A DNA stretch of 64,000 nt, from assembly GCA_963965975.1 (NCBI GenBank), contig OZ014412.1, positions 11,918,849 to 11,982,848 on the forward strand, given 5' to 3'. The DNA is from Xestospongia bergquistia. Taxonomy: Eukaryota; Porifera; Demospongiae; Haplosclerida; Petrosiidae. Made by a program: the position numbers and the translations under genes. The notes under the pieces are model-generated. The model was not told where the DNA came from. It did no database searches and saw only the letters and a program-made list of their open reading frames with translations. Positions 14,228 to 25,434 of the stretch are shown here, piece by piece. Within the stretch, counting starts at the first letter, position 1. Each line of letters opens with the position of its first letter.

Positions 14228-14229
14228 TG

Positions 14230-15009
14230 AGCATTTTATTGCAATGTGGCCCCTCTGTCCACAATTATAACATTTGATAAGATTTTTACCTGTCTTATCC
14301 TTATCCTTTTGTGGGGTCTCAGCTGCCCTCTCTGTCTTCCGTCCTTTCCGGCAGTCCTTCGCCTGATGACCAGGTTACCCACAAGTATGGCAACACCATG
14401 GTTTGTCATTCCTCCTGTCCAGGTCCAACTCACAATTCCAGAACTGGTCATACTTGTCAGCAAGCTCTCCTGCCTGCAGACATGTCTTGGGTTTCTTCTC
14501 ACAAACCCACACTCGCACATCTCTTAGAACAGCATTTAAGAACTGCTCCAGACGAATCACTTCAGCAATCTCTTCAACTGTGTGACACTCCCACATCCAC
14601 TTTGCTTGAAGCTTACCTATTCTCATGGCTAATTCTCTGTTCGTCTCATCGCTCCTACGAACAGTTGGCCAAAATTTCCGGCGATACGCTTCTGTGTTAA
14701 GATCATATGTCGTAAAGATGGCTGTCTTGATCGACTCGTAACTCCCAACGTCTATTGTTGGCATAGCTGCATATGCCAACTGAGCCTTTCCTGTTAAATT
14801 GTGGTGCCAGATACTGCGGCCAACGCTCCTCTTCTATTTGATGAGCCCTCGTGATCCTCTCAACCATCATCAAATACACTTTGATGTCATCCTTCTCTAT
14901 TAGAGGGACCAGCTTTACTTCCAGACCCCCTGATGTCCTCGACGATGTCGTTTGAGCCCCCTCTAACAATCTGCACTAAGGATTCCATTTGCTCCTTCAT
15001 CATATCCAT
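14230..15009 (-). pseudogene. Gag of Gmr1-type copy 1, two CCHC knuckles, frameshifted
   Basis: The minus-strand start at 15009 (MDMMKEQMESLVQIV) lies just after the leader, so it is the best start. The reading passes through at least two frames: 14969-14703, containing EEERWPQYLAPQ, and 14779-14375, containing MPTIDVGSYESIKTAIFTTY and later FLNAVL. A zinc knuckle region follows: WCCHTCG, a stop, then PGHQAKDC, and further on CYNCGQRGHIAIKC (about 14225-14265). Gag would package the element RNA into virus-like particles. The stop inside the first knuckle and the frame changes show it is dead. The domain type is clear; exact boundaries are not. Confidence 0.8.
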
Positions 15010-15134
15010 CTTTGAGCCGACATTTCTTTATGTTGCTTACAGCTACGTCCTGAGCAAGTTGTCATATAACCTGAAAATAAGCGTGGAAAGTCGAATGTTT
15101 GTTCAACGATTGAGATCCCGCCACTGCCACCAAA

Positions 15135-15505
15135 TGTGATGATTAGATAGAAGAGATCTGATGCTACACAAGCACAGCTAGTCACCAAGTTGACAGGGTA
15201 ATTTTAATATCACAAAATGACTAATTTATTTAAAAAAGAACAGACTTTAAATAGTGTACAACACAAAGAACAGTGTAAATGAAAAAGTATCACTAGTGAA
15301 AACTAGCGCTAAGAAATATATATCAACACACTTAACATAAATTACAAGAACAATAGAGGTGCAAGTAACATCTATTAACAACATTTGCTAATCAATGACA
15401 CAATAGAGGTGTAAGTAACAGTAATCCAAATAAATGATAACTCAAATAATATACTAAACACTTATCACACACAATAATAACTAACACATCAATGAGTCCA
15501 TCACA
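15135..15505 (-). repeat. 5' LTR of Gmr1-type copy 1 (371 bp)
   Basis: On the minus strand it begins TGTGATGGACTCATTGATG and ends with ATCATCACA, giving TG...CA ends. It matches the plus-strand LTR at 37020-37390 along its whole length and both are 371 bp. Immediately inside, on the minus strand, TGGTGGCAGTGGCGGGATC follows two bases after the LTR and is the likely tRNA primer-binding site. Confidence 0.9.
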
Positions 15506-15523
15506 CACACGCAGAGCAACATC

Positions 15524-15525
<2 letters not shown>

Positions 15526-15560
<35 letters not shown>
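15526..15560. repeat. (TA)n microsatellite
   Basis: About 15 consecutive TA units, with one interruption (TACATATA) near the right end, lie just outside the 5' LTR of copy 1. Confidence 0.95.
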
Positions 15561-15561
<1 letters not shown>

Positions 15562-16612
15562 TGGTTATTTGTCAGACGTTGATAGTCATATGATATTAAT
15601 GGTACTTTGTTTGCATGTTATTGCCTAAGCCTAGTTTTACACACATTTCAATATCAGATTCACAAAAAGCCAGTATGGATAGCTTATGAGAAAGTGGTCA
15701 CTAACTGCCTGGCAACAAATGCATGCCAGTACATATATGTAACTAAATGAACAGGTCTTAAACTATAGGTGTGCAAGTGTTAGTAAAATCATAATGTGTG
15801 TAGCAGTGACAGTCACAGTCAAGTGCCCGGTTGTTATTCAGGCCACTATATGGTGGAGAGTGCTTGTGGCAATAAGTGGTGCAAGTTATAATTAAGTTTC
15901 CTTACAGTATTGTCACTTGTTCACAAGACAATTGGATCGAATGAATATGTTTAATTTATTCGACTTTTTCTTCATACATTTTCCTTTTCTCTTTTCCATG
16001 ATGTCCATAAAGTTGAGGCAACAATTACTATATGCAAGTGGGTTAAACATTCTAATATCAAATGATGCAATTTGTAATTGTTCAGCTTAAAGCAGACATC
16101 CAAATGAGCTCATCTTGTTGAATTTATGTCAAAGAGATTTTGAGATTCCCCAGAGAATGGTAAAAGAGAAGGTTCTCTGTTAAATTTGAGCATACAACAG
16201 TAGAGTTATGCTATAGATCCTTTATCTCATTGTGTCATAAAGTTGGAAATCCAAATATAGCTAAAAGTTGAACTTCTCTCGCTATTTATGGACTTTTAAC
16301 TATACACTGTTTAGTGAATAATCTCAACCCAAGAGTAGCACCCAGGTTTCTTCTACCTTTAATAGAGGGCATAAACATGTGAGATAACTCTGATTTAAGA
16401 TGCTTTGGTAGCTTTGTCTGAAGACATTTTAAAGTTTAAATATGTTTCATCTTCAATAGACAAATTGTTTACCAACCAAGCATTGACTTGGCGTGGTCTG
16501 GTTGTAGCAAAAAATTGTAAAAATTTTTCAGGGGTCTTTGTCGCAGTTTCTTCTTAGTGTATCCAACTTTTCAACATATTAGTTATTCTGCTGAAGCTGG
16601 AGAATGCTTGTG
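15561..16612. other. Stretch without a recognised gene
   Basis: About 1 kb between the Gmr1-type LTR and the hAT remnant. There is no reading frame above 60 codons with recognisable content and no clear terminal repeats. Confidence 0.5.
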
Positions 16613-17448
16613 CACTGGCAGATCCAGACTGTAGAAATAGAGAGGTGCACAGAACAGGCACACACCGCCCTGGCAAAAATTTAACCCTAATTAAATTAAT
16701 AATTATTATTCATAGACACACCCTTTTAATCATGAGACAGTAAAGTCAATAACGTGGTTTAGTACAATTAGTCATTACTGTTGAGAATATTTAGGATGTC
16801 TTCTAGAAAAGCCGTCAACAATCGCCTTGCAGTCTATGTCCATGCCGTAATGAATACTCATGAGAAGTAGCCCTTTTTGTATCTCTTGTGTTGTCAATGA
16901 ACGAAGTCAAGTTTTAACTATTCTTAAAGAGCTTATACTTCTTTCACAAGAACAGGTTGTCACTGGAATGGTGCAGGTACTTATCAAACGTGTACGATTA
17001 TTTAGAAAGAATAATTCATCCGCTATAGCAAAAGCATCCAGTGGTCTATTCGGGAGGTCATCATCAGTATAGTTTTACCACATTGTTTTCCAACTTAACA
17101 GCTCTGTGTCTATGTTATCGGAAAAGCTTTTCTGTTAGAAACAGTGTTACTAGATGAGCTAGAATTAAGGCCAGTAGAAGAGCTACTACTACTACTACTA
17201 CTGTGACCATCGTTCTCAGTTACCATTCTTTTCTCAGGAGGAGTAACAGCAACTAGAAGTCAATGTTACTTTGCCATATGGCTTATCACAACAATTATTG
17301 TATTATCATATTATTGACGTGTAGCTTTGTAAATTGTAAGGTGTGGTTGTAAGAATTCTCTATGAATATATTTAATACAATAATTACCACAGGAATATTA
17401 TTATTGAATAAAAAAGGGGTGCCTGTGCACTCCCTAGATCGGCCAGTG
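16613..17448 (-). mobile_element. hAT transposon remnant with TIRs, internally deleted
   Basis: The left end CACTGGCAGATCCAG (16613-) and the right end CTAGATCGGCCAGTG (-17448) are inverted copies of each other. Further inward, GAGGTGCACAGAACAGGCAC pairs with GTGCCTGTGCACTC, so the inverted repeat extends about 50 bp. The interior on the minus strand encodes only the C-terminal part of a transposase. Flanking octamers (TGCTTGTG and CCTGTGTG) are not a convincing target duplication. A CTA trinucleotide run occurs at 17182-17202. It is a deletion derivative. Confidence 0.75.
16790..17070 (-). pseudogene. hAT transposase C-terminal fragment
   Basis: Reading the minus strand from about 17060 gives PLDAFAIADELFFLNN, then VTTCSCERSISSLRIVKT, a stop, LRSLTTQEIQKGLLLMSIH and DCKAIVDGFSRRHPKYS. 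This is the hAT dimerisation segment with the hallmark CSCERSISSLR block. One internal stop (after IVKT) is present and the rest of the transposase is absent. It resembles the ZMYM1-like class of hAT transposases. Confidence 0.8.
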
Positions 17449-17478
17449 CCTGTGTGAGCATTCGTTAATAATATGCAA

Positions 17479-17643
17479 ATTATATTTTAGAAGGCTCAGT
17501 CTCACATATCAACAGTGTTTGGCCAGTTTCCTTAGTCAAAACAGCTTATTTTACAGCTTAATAATATTAATTACCATAAGACATGCCCAGGGGTGTGTCC
17601 ATAAATTCCATATAAAAGCATGACACGCTCCTCACACTTCGAC
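17479..17643 (+). repeat. Left inverted terminal repeat of DIRS element
   Basis: From GTGTTTGGCCAGTTTCCTTA (17515-17534) to CTCCTCACACTTCGACC this is the reverse complement of 21964-22094, with about ten differences. The outer 17479-17519 instead pairs with the internal complementary region. It probably includes the promoter, since gag starts about 20 bp downstream at 17663. Confidence 0.85.
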
Positions 17644-17662
17644 CTTTTTCTTAGCAAACAGC

Positions 17663-18482
17663 GTGTTTACTAGGCAATTCAAAAAGATCCTTCATAAGCA
17701 GCTTGCTATGTCTACTCAGGATAACTCTAGTTCAGACATTCTTTCATTTATCAAGTCACTGTCCGAGAAGTTTGATGTTCTAAAAGAGGAAGTAGAGAAC
17801 TTGAAGAAACCTAATGCTGATAAAGGAACTTCACCTCACAACGACGTGGATACCACGAGCAATGAGTCGAGCGACAACTCATCTCCAAACCCTGCTAGGT
17901 CTCGAAGTAGACAGGCTAAGAGAGATGGACGAAACCAAGAGTAAGGAAGACACTCTCAGAGCAGAGCTCGCAGGGACTACAGGAGCAGAAGCCCTCAGAG
18001 TAGGGATACTGCACGTGTTCGGTCATGGGCAGATAGGATGGACGAAGATCCCAAACAAGATTCCTGATTATAGTCAGGACCCCCATTTTGCCAATTCTGA
18101 GGAGGAAGAGATACAAGATTCTGAGCTTTTGGAAATCTTGGAGAAGACTAAGCTGTTTCTGGACGAGAAATGCACACAGAGTGTGCCCAACAGTGTCCGG
18201 AGGAAAGTGCGAAGTCGCTACCCTCGACCCAAGGTGGCAGCTACCAGGACACCTCGACTGGATGCATATATAAAGTCAGAGGTCCCACACCATGTCAAGT
18301 CTGCAGATAAGGACCTGGCAAAGATCCAGACATTTGTCCTGGATGCTTTAGCACCTTTAGTGTCTATCTTGGATGTTAACAGTAGGGACCATTGTCCTGC
18401 ATACCAGGACACTATTGACGAAATTAGCACAGCTGAGGAGCTAACTGGGAATGGCAATGCTACAATTTCACGCCTAAGGTGA
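17663..18482 (+). pseudogene. DIRS gag-like protein, one frameshift
   Basis: Starts at ATG 17663, or possibly the second Met (MSTQDNSSSDILSFIKSLSE) at 17708. The N-terminal 93 codons hold a predicted coiled coil (KFDVLKEEVENLKK) and an S/N/R-rich tract. The frame then shifts near 17930 into the 17814-18482 frame, which gives GWTKIPNKIPDYSQ, DSELLEILEKTKLFLDEKCT, then ATRTPRLDAYIK and IQTFVLDALAPLVSILD. The last blocks are, from memory, typical of gag of animal DIRS elements. No zinc knuckle is seen. The protein is presumed to bind element RNA. Confidence 0.75.
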
Positions 18483-18523
18483 AAGAAAGTTACCCTTAAC
18501 CTGGACAAAACTCTCCTTCCTCT

Positions 18524-20540
18524 GTGTCAGGAGTTCCTGCATTACTTGGCCCAGAATTTGCTAGGAGGTCCAAGGAGCACGTTGATCAAGTCAGGACCAT
18601 GCGGTCAGCTGTGCCATCGGGTCCCTCAAAACAGTTTTTCGATCTGCTCCCCAGGCATTCAGGGGGGATATCATCAGAAAAATGGACAAGGCGGAGCCTC
18701 GAGTTATTTCCAAAGGAGCGGCAGAGACCATCAACAATTCAATGCCAAAAGACTTCAGGGCAACCAGCAAACAAGTTTCCAAAACAAGAGCTAACATACA
18801 ATAGAGATATATCCATTTACAATTTGAAAGTAATTCAAAAAAGTACGTTAGTAAATGATATAGTATGCATGGGTGTCGCCTCAATAGTTATGAATCACAA
18901 ATTGGCTGGATGGCTACAGCATTTCCTAAGAAAATGGGAAGTCATTACAAAAGATCAATGGGTCCTCAACACGATACAGGGATATCACATAGACTTCCTA
19001 AAAGAACAATACCATCATTACATGCCAAATACACCACATTATATTCCAGAGGAGAACCAGCTAATCCTCGAGGAGGTAAGAGAATTCCTACAAAAAGGAG
19101 CAGTGTCTGTGGTAACAACTCCACAGATAGAGTTTTACTCCAACCTATTTCTTCTCCCAAAAAAGGATGGAGGTCAGAGGCCAGTCATCAATCTAAAGGC
19201 TTTAAACCAGTTTGTTTAGACATGACATTTCAAGATGGAAGGGATCCACACTTTAAAAGAGATTGTGAGACCAACTGATTGGATGGTCAAATTAGACCTG
19301 AAGGATGCCTTCTTCACAATACCAATCCACAACACTCACAAACAGTACCTCAGGTTCAGGTTTCAGGGACTAGATTATCAATTAAATTGCCTCCCCTTTG
19401 GTCTCTCATTGGCTCCATGGGTCTTTACCAAGACTCTCAAACCAGCCATAGTGTTGCTACAGGAGATGGGGATGCGATTGATAGCATACATAGATGACAT
19501 TCTGGTATTGGCCGAATCCAGGGAGCTATTGATCAATCAGGCAGCCGGGATGTGCTACCTGCTCGAGAATCTTGGGTTCCTAATAAACCAAAAGAAGTCC
19601 ATTCTGGAGCCGTCCCAGACTATGGAATTTCTAGGGTTCACAGTGGACACGGTGGCAATGGAGATAAAGCTTCCATCAGACAAGCTAAAGATAATCAGGG
19701 CGGAGTCCCAGAGGTTAGAAAGGAGGAAGTGGTTTCAGCCAGATCGTTAGCACGGTTAATTGGGAAAATGAATGCCACTTCATGGGTAATTCCCCCGGCC
19801 CCTTTGTTCTACCGACACTTGCAAATGAAGTTGTCTGTTGCATTGAACAAGGGTCTCCAAGACTACGAAACTCAGTTAACTCTGGACCAGGAGTGCAAGA
19901 ACGAGCTGAGATGGTGGGACAAACACATGTGCCGGTGGAAGGGGAAGATATTGCTGAGCAGGGAAACAGATTTAGTGATAGACTCAGATGCGTCCCAGAT
20001 AGGCTGGGGTGCAGCCTGCCAGGGCCAAAAGACGGGGGGTCCCAGGTCCAATCGGGAGAGGAGGAGCCACATCAACTGCCTGGAACTCATGGCAGCAACT
20101 CTTGCCATTCAAACATTTGCCAAGAGCAAGACAGGCATATCAGTTCTCCTCAGAATAGACAACACGACAGCGGTTGCCTACATCAACAACCTTGGTGGAA
20201 CTGTTTCAAGGGAGCTTATAACCCTGGCAAGGGACCTGTGGATGTGGTGTCTGGAAAGGAACATACAAATCGTAGCCCAACACCTCCCGGGAGTACTGAA
20301 CCAAATTGGAGACTCCGAATCGAGAACGATGATAGACCGTACAGACTGGCAGTTGAACCCTGCCATATTCAGACAAATCAATCAACCGATTGGAAGTGGA
20401 ACTTTTTGCCTCCAGACTCACTGCACAGCTCCAAGTCTATTTCAGTTGGCGGCCAGATCCCTATGCCACAGCAAAATTTGCATTTCTACAGGATTGGTCC
20501 CTTGGGAAGGGCTATCCCAACCCCCCTTGGTGTCTAATAG
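18524..20540 (+). pseudogene. DIRS reverse transcriptase-RNase H
   Basis: The frame 18524-19219 reads to YSNLFLLPKKDGGQRPVINL, the first RT blocks. After a shift, frame 19235-19750 gives VKLDLKDAFFTIPIH, LPFGLSLAPWVFTK and the catalytic YIDDILVLAES. A second shift leads into frame 19552-20799, which carries RNase H: VIDSDASQIGWGAACQG, INCLELMAATLAIQ and LLRIDNTTAVAYINNLGG. The LDLKDAFFTIPI and GLSLAPWVFTK wording is diagnostic of DIRS-type RT. The enzyme copies element RNA. At least two frameshifts split it; all active-site aspartates checked are present. Confidence 0.9.
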
Positions 20541-20739
20541 GTCGGGTTCTATCTCAAGTCCAGAACCAGCAAGTACAACTGGTGCTAATAGCCCAATGTG
20601 GAAGTCTCAACCCTGGTACCCAGTTGTTCTGAAGATGCTAATAAGTCACCCCCATTTCATCTTAGAAGACTATCTCAAGGGCACAGATCACGAGGAAGAG
20701 ATGCTGATGCCTCAATTAGTCATATGGCACATCTTAGGG

Positions 20740-21662
20740 ATAGATACAGAAGCCAGAACCTTTCACAAGAGGCTACCACTCTCATGCTCAAGTCATTGAG
20801 GTCAAAAACCAACAAGTCTTATGACTCACTCTTTGGGAGGTTGCTTACGGTGTGATAGAAGGGGTTCAAATCCCTTTCGGGCCCTATAATTGATGCGGTA
20901 AATTTTCTTGCCACCTTCATAGTGAGAGTTATAAGTATAATTCCATTAATGCCTATCGTTCAGCCATCTCATCTGTACATGAGAGGGTGGATGGTTATGG
21001 TGTTGGACAATATTCAATGGTTACTACATTACATAAGGGAATATTCAATGACAGACCTCCCTTTCCAAAACACAGTCACACATGGAATGTACAATAGTTT
21101 TCGACTATCTTATCTCCCTAGGCAACAATTGTGACCTATCACTAAAACAGCTAACTTGGAAGACAGCCATGTTACTTGCCCTCACTCGTCCTTCAAGGTC
21201 AGCTGACTTATCTCATTTAGACATTCTGTGGAGGCAGTACAAGCCAGATGCAGCAATGTTCCTACCCGTTTTCTTGCAAAACAGTCCCACCAGGGCAAAG
21301 AGATACCTGGGTTCTTCTACCTTTCATCCCCAGACAATATGCGTCTCTGTCCTGTCAGGACTCTAAAGGATTATGAAAAACGAACGTTATAACTTAGAAA
21401 TGGGGAAACACGACTCCATATGTCTACTATCAAGCTTCATAAACCGGTGATCTCATGCTCCATTGCAAGATGGCTAAAAGTTCTCTTAAAAGAAGCAGGT
21501 GTGGACACATCTATATTTAATGCCCACTCAGTGAGGGGGCATCATCAACCTCAGCTGCAAACATGGGGATAACAACCAATGACATCCTTAAAGCAGCAGA
21601 CTGGTCCTCTGGGTCAGCTTTTCAGAAATTTTATTATAAATCCACTCATGATCCATCCTAAG
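20740..21662 (+). pseudogene. DIRS tyrosine recombinase, frameshifted
   Basis: The N-terminal part reads ATTLMLKSLRSKTNKSYDSL near 20775-20835. The middle reads TWKTAMLLALTRPSRSADLS in frame 21082-21366, carrying the first catalytic Arg region. The C-terminal part reads FNAHSVRG near 21518-21540, then in a shifted frame STSAANMGITTNDILKAADW and FYYKS, i.e. the H-x-x-R box and the C-terminal tyrosine. This recombinase replaces the DDE integrase of LTR elements and inserts a circular intermediate without target duplication. At least four frame changes occur, so this copy is inactive. Confidence 0.8.
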
Positions 21663-21711
21663 GTAGAGCAGTTTTGTCAAGTCAAAGCTCTACCTAACAC
21701 TAGCTACAAAC

Positions 21712-21830
21712 AACACTGTTGATATGTGAGACTGTGCCTTCTGAAATATAATTCTAGAATGGCTCATACCACGTCAGTGGTTGCAAGCTATTTGGAATTA
21801 TATGAAGAAGGTGAACTTGAGGATATCAAC
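21712..21830 (+). repeat. Internal complementary region of DIRS element
   Basis: AACACTGTTGATATGTGAGA (21712-) is the inverse of 17500-17519. From GAATGGCTCATACCACGTCA onward the sequence is the inverse of 22085-22178. The join between the halves at TATAATTC corresponds to the circle junction of the two element ends, where both outer termini share AATTAT. Confidence 0.85.
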
Positions 21831-21963
21831 GGTCCCACCCTTTGTTTCCCACCCAATTATTGATCATGTATATAAGTGGCTTACCAAAAAAAAAAATTTG
21901 AGGACAACCCCAGTACGAATAAACAATGAAATTAGAGACAATACATCTATAGCGCTAATCAAA

Positions 21964-22178
21964 AGGTTGAAGTGTGAGGAGCGTGTCATGCTTTTATATG
22001 GAATTTAAAGACACACACATGGGCATGTCTTACGGTAATGAATATTATTAAGCTGTAAAATAAGCTGTTTTGACTAAGGAAACTGGCCAAACACCATTGA
22101 TATGCTCGACTTCACCTTATTCATATAATTCCAAATAGCTTGCAACCACTGACGTGGTCTGAGCCATTCTTGAATTAT
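21964..22178 (-). repeat. Right inverted terminal repeat of DIRS element
   Basis: GGTTGAAGTGTGAGGAGCGT at 21964 mirrors the left repeat, running to GGCCAAACAC at 22094. The outer part, 22095 to about 22178, is unique to this end except for its inverse in the internal complementary region. The edge is set where that pairing stops (GAATTAT). Confidence 0.85.
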
Positions 22179-23049
22179 CCTTGATGTTAGGTGATGGTGG
22201 ACTGCAAAGAACACCAGTCTCGCTTAAAATGAAACGTGAGAGACTTGCTACTTGAGACTAACAACACGATCCAGTTTTCTCCACAACAACCCAAACTGTT
22301 TTTGTGTCTAGAATGTCGACCAAACCTGTGGCTAAACTGTTTGAGATTCAACTCTGCATACACTAACTCTACTCACCCATAAACTAGAGGGTTTATTTTA
22401 GTCATATAAGTTTTTGTAGTTTTGTGACATCGCAGCCTTTTTATACGTAAGTTAGTGTCCTGATACCAGGCTGCCATGCCTCCCAAGTGTAAACCATTTG
22501 CATCAAATTTTTTGTGCTAGCGCTTGCTGCATGATGTGGCATCTCCAATCAAACATACACTAACAGTGACTTAATAAGCAGTTAGTTATTTGTCACCTGA
22601 CACCTGATTTTATAAGAAAAGCTGTCAGCACAAATAATCATGATATTTCTGAGATTAAAAACTACTGGTGTTAAAATTGTTAGAAGAATTACAAAGTTAA
22701 TGCTTGACATTATAAGATTAAACCAGAGTGATGATCAACTACAGGTTATAACATAATTATAGCTATATTTTATCACTAGTAGACAAGATATCCTTTTCAC
22801 AGTAAGTATATATTCTCTCAAACCTATTCCTAGCCAGGGATTATAACAGTGAGTTAGTTGTCATGTGTTCTCAATAATAGCAGAGTAATCTATGAGTATG
22901 ATTAGAAAGCCAAACATGTTATATTTCTTTAATATAACAACTAAAGAGCTGTCAGATAGGTATAATATTGACTACTGATTATCAAAGAGCAAAGTTTCTA
23001 TAATTTTCTGCATGCGGTTAGTGCTTCATGTTCAAATAATGTATGTATA
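22179..23049. other. Stretch without a recognised gene
   Basis: About 870 bp between the DIRS element and the left TIR of the next transposon. No reading frame or repeat of note was found. Confidence 0.5.
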
Positions 23050-23285
23050 TGTTACAGTAAGATTGTCTAAATAGGGATTTTGTGAAATCCCTGAAACTTT
23101 CAGGGAGTTTGTGAAATCACTTTTTCACTTAGGGACTTCATAAATTCACTAAAAACTCTAGTGATTTCATGAAATCACTGAAATGAGGCTCTTCTTATTT
23201 CGCAAAATCACTGAATGTGATATATTGGTAGAAATTCAGCATTGTTTAAGTGTTGTAAGGAAGTTTATTCATAAATATATGATTA
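23050..23285 (+). repeat. Left TIR of Ginger-like transposon
   Basis: It pairs with 30919-31149. It holds its own inverted pieces (GTGAAATCCCTGAAAC; GTGATTTCATGAAATCACTG), which would fold into hairpins. The two arms differ by scattered substitutions and indels. Confidence 0.85.
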
Positions 23286-23384
23286 GTTTTAATATCTGTA
23301 CACAATTCTTTATTGCAGAATTTCATGGACAATCACCACAATGAGACATCTTTGATGAAACAGTAATTCAGCTGGAATTAATAC

Positions 23385-23577
23385 CATAGCTTTGATGACT
23401 ACTCTGAGGATTTATTGTAGTTCAGAGCAGTTTATACTTCCTTTAATGTAGTCTTACACAGGGAGAGGTGTCAATAGTTTTCGCAATCAAAGAAATCTAT
23501 GTAATCACATCCATAGCTTTGATGACTACTCTGAGGATTTATCATAGTTCAGAGCAGTTCATGCTTCCTTTAATGTG
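23385..23577 (+). repeat. Direct duplication upstream of the Ginger-like transposase
   Basis: A 66-bp block beginning CATAGCTTTGATGACTACTC at 23385-23450 recurs at 23512-23577 with a handful of differences. It sits between the TIR and the transposase start, so it may be part of the promoter or leader. Confidence 0.8.
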
Positions 23578-24017
23578 TTGTAATTGCAATTTAGCTTAGC
23601 CTTCACTATATAAGAGGCAGCTACACAATGTTCATCCACTTTATTCCTGCATTTGAAGCAAAATGGCGCAGCATAATTTTAAGACAAAATTCAAAGAGGC
23701 TTTGTTCAAGAATATTCTCAATGTGTAAAATATCTCATTCCTAAAGAGATGTACTACAAGACCATTGATGATCTGAAAACAGCAGCTAAAGCTTCCACTA
23801 CCAAGTCACATCACCAGTACTACATCCTAAAAAAGTATGAGTTACTTTAGTGTGGTGATGTAGAGAAGCTTATCAAGAAGAGAAAGTCACCAGAAGATCC
23901 CCCTGTCTACTATGCCACCATAAAAGACACCTATGACATCATCAGTAAAGCTCACATTGCAACTGGTCATGGTGGTCGTGACAGGATGCTGAAACATCTT
24001 ACGCAAAAGTATGCCAA

Positions 24018-24126
24018 TGTAACAAGTGTGAGAGAGTCAATGGATTAACAACTTCTTTTATTAAAACAACACATCATGAACACTCTCGATCTCCCGTAAA
24101 TCTCACGTGATCCCCCACGTGTTACA
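24018..24126 (-). repeat. 3' LTR of nested Ty3/gypsy element (109 bp)
   Basis: Same length and nearly the same sequence as 28850-28958. On the minus strand it is preceded by a T-rich then G-rich tract (GAGGGGGGGGG), the polypurine primer. At 109 bp it is very short for an LTR. Confidence 0.92.
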
Positions 24127-24249
24127 CCCCCCCCCTCAAAAAAAACAAAAAGTAAAACAAAAAAAACAAAACAAAAAGTACAGTAAGTACCAAAAATTAT
24201 ATAAGATAAGATAGAATATATAAGTAAGTAAAGGGTAGAGTTTAATATC

Positions 24250-25434
24250 TCACATAAGGGTGTAATCGAGCTGGTTCACGTCGATCCCGGCATGGATAAC
24301 GAGGGGCGTGATCAGCAGGAGGTTCAATTTCTTCATCATCTTCAAGAAGAATAGCACCATTACCAATATTGTGGGGGGGGGGGGTCTGGTACTAATCGGT
24401 TCTAAGCCAGGAGGTGGTTGAAAACGAGTGTTGGGTACGCATGGTTTCAATCAATCAAAATGAACAATGTGAAATTTCTCTGGATCAGTCTCTGATTTAA
24501 TACGATAGTTTACATTGGACAAGTTTTCCACTACAATGTACGGTCCAATCCATGGATGATGCAACTTTTTGTGACTCTCTCGAGGAACAACTGTTGTATG
24601 TAACCATACTTTATCACCAACTTTGAATGGCTTTCCATGGACTTTTTGATCATATAGAGTCTTGTTCCGTTGCTGGACAGACCCCAAATGAGATCGAGTG
24701 ACCTCATATGCATACTCTAGAGATCTCTGAAGCTGGCGAACATATTCAATGGGGGAAAAAGTGGTGGTGGTATCCGCTCCAAATTTGAGGTCTACAGGAA
24801 GCCTGGCCTCACGTCCAAACATTAAAAAAAATGGAGTAAATCCTGTAGAGTGGTGGATACTGGAATTGTAGGCCATACAAACAGGTCGAATGAACTTCTG
24901 CCACTGAGAAGGATTATTTTTTGCAGTAATTGCAAGCATTGAGAGAAGGGTTCTATTGAAGCGCTCAGCTGTACCATCACCTTGGGGATGGTATGGGGAG
25001 GTGTGGGTCTTTTTGATCTGAAAAATTTTGCACAATTCCTGAATCAGGTGTGATTTGAATTGACGACCCTGGTCAGAATGTAGAATCTCAGAAGGTGAAT
25101 AACGAAAAAACCATTCTTGACTGAGCACACTAGCGACAGTAGAAGCTTCCTGATTCGGGATAGGGAACGCTTCGCTCCATTTAGTGAACTGATCAACAGC
25201 TACAAGTATGTACTTATTGCCTTCCTGGCTCTCAGGAAAAGGACCAACAATATCAACTGAAACAAAATGCATGGGGCTTCCAACGGTCATGTTTCCCAAA
25301 GGTGCTTTGAAGTGAGGAGCTGCCGTCTTTCGAAGTAGCACAAGAAGCACACGTTTGACACCATTGATGTACGTCACGATAATGGCCTGGCCAATAGAAT
25401 CTTTGTTTGAGTCTCCCCAGGGTTTTCTCTTCAC
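24250..25434 (-). CDS. Pol part 3: integrase core and C-terminal domain
   Basis: The 327-codon frame 25434-24451 carries the rve core: HFVSVDIVGPFPESQEGNKY (first Asp), SEILHSDQGRQFKSHLIQEL (second Asp) and HPQGDGTAERFNRTLLSM (Glu), so the DDE triad is complete. The C-terminal part has FKVGDKVWLHT, HHPWIGPYIVVENLSNVNYR and ends KFHIVHFD, the usual end of such integrases. A stop at 24451 is followed in frame by a short proline-rich tail to 24250 containing a 12-base homopolymer (G on plus strand, 24373-24384), a likely slippage site. The finger is split from this frame near 25430. Confidence 0.9.

Larger units (their letters stand above)
13070..15505 (-). mobile_element. Gmr1-type Ty3/gypsy retrotransposon, 5' half (copy 1)
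   Basis: Read on the minus strand, the order is LTR (15505-15135), primer-binding region and leader, gag, protease, then the integrase zinc finger and core, breaking off near 13070-13100. No reverse transcriptase lies between protease and integrase. The plus-strand copy at 35.1-37.5 kb has the same 371-bp LTR and supplies integrase tail, RT and RNase H in that order. So integrase precedes RT in this family, as in the Gmr1 group of Ty3/gypsy elements, and the missing RT here reflects truncation beyond the integrase, not an internal deletion. Several stops and frameshifts make it inactive. Confidence 0.85.
17479..22178 (+). mobile_element. DIRS-type tyrosine-recombinase retrotransposon, near full length
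   Basis: The element carries gag, RT, RNase H and a tyrosine recombinase and has no LTRs. Inverted terminal repeats pair 17512-17643 with 21964-22094. An internal complementary region (21712-21830) has a first half that is the inverse of the outer left end (17479-17519) and a second half that is the inverse of the outer right end (22085-22178). This is the DIRS arrangement in which the internal region templates completion of the ends before circle formation. Length is about 4.7 kb. Frameshifts in gag, RT and recombinase show it is not currently autonomous, but decay is mild. Confidence 0.9.

Noticed and set aside
20860-20890. tRNA-like GGTTCAAATCC text
   Set aside because: It lies inside the recombinase-coding part of the DIRS element, and no cloverleaf arms could be found around it.
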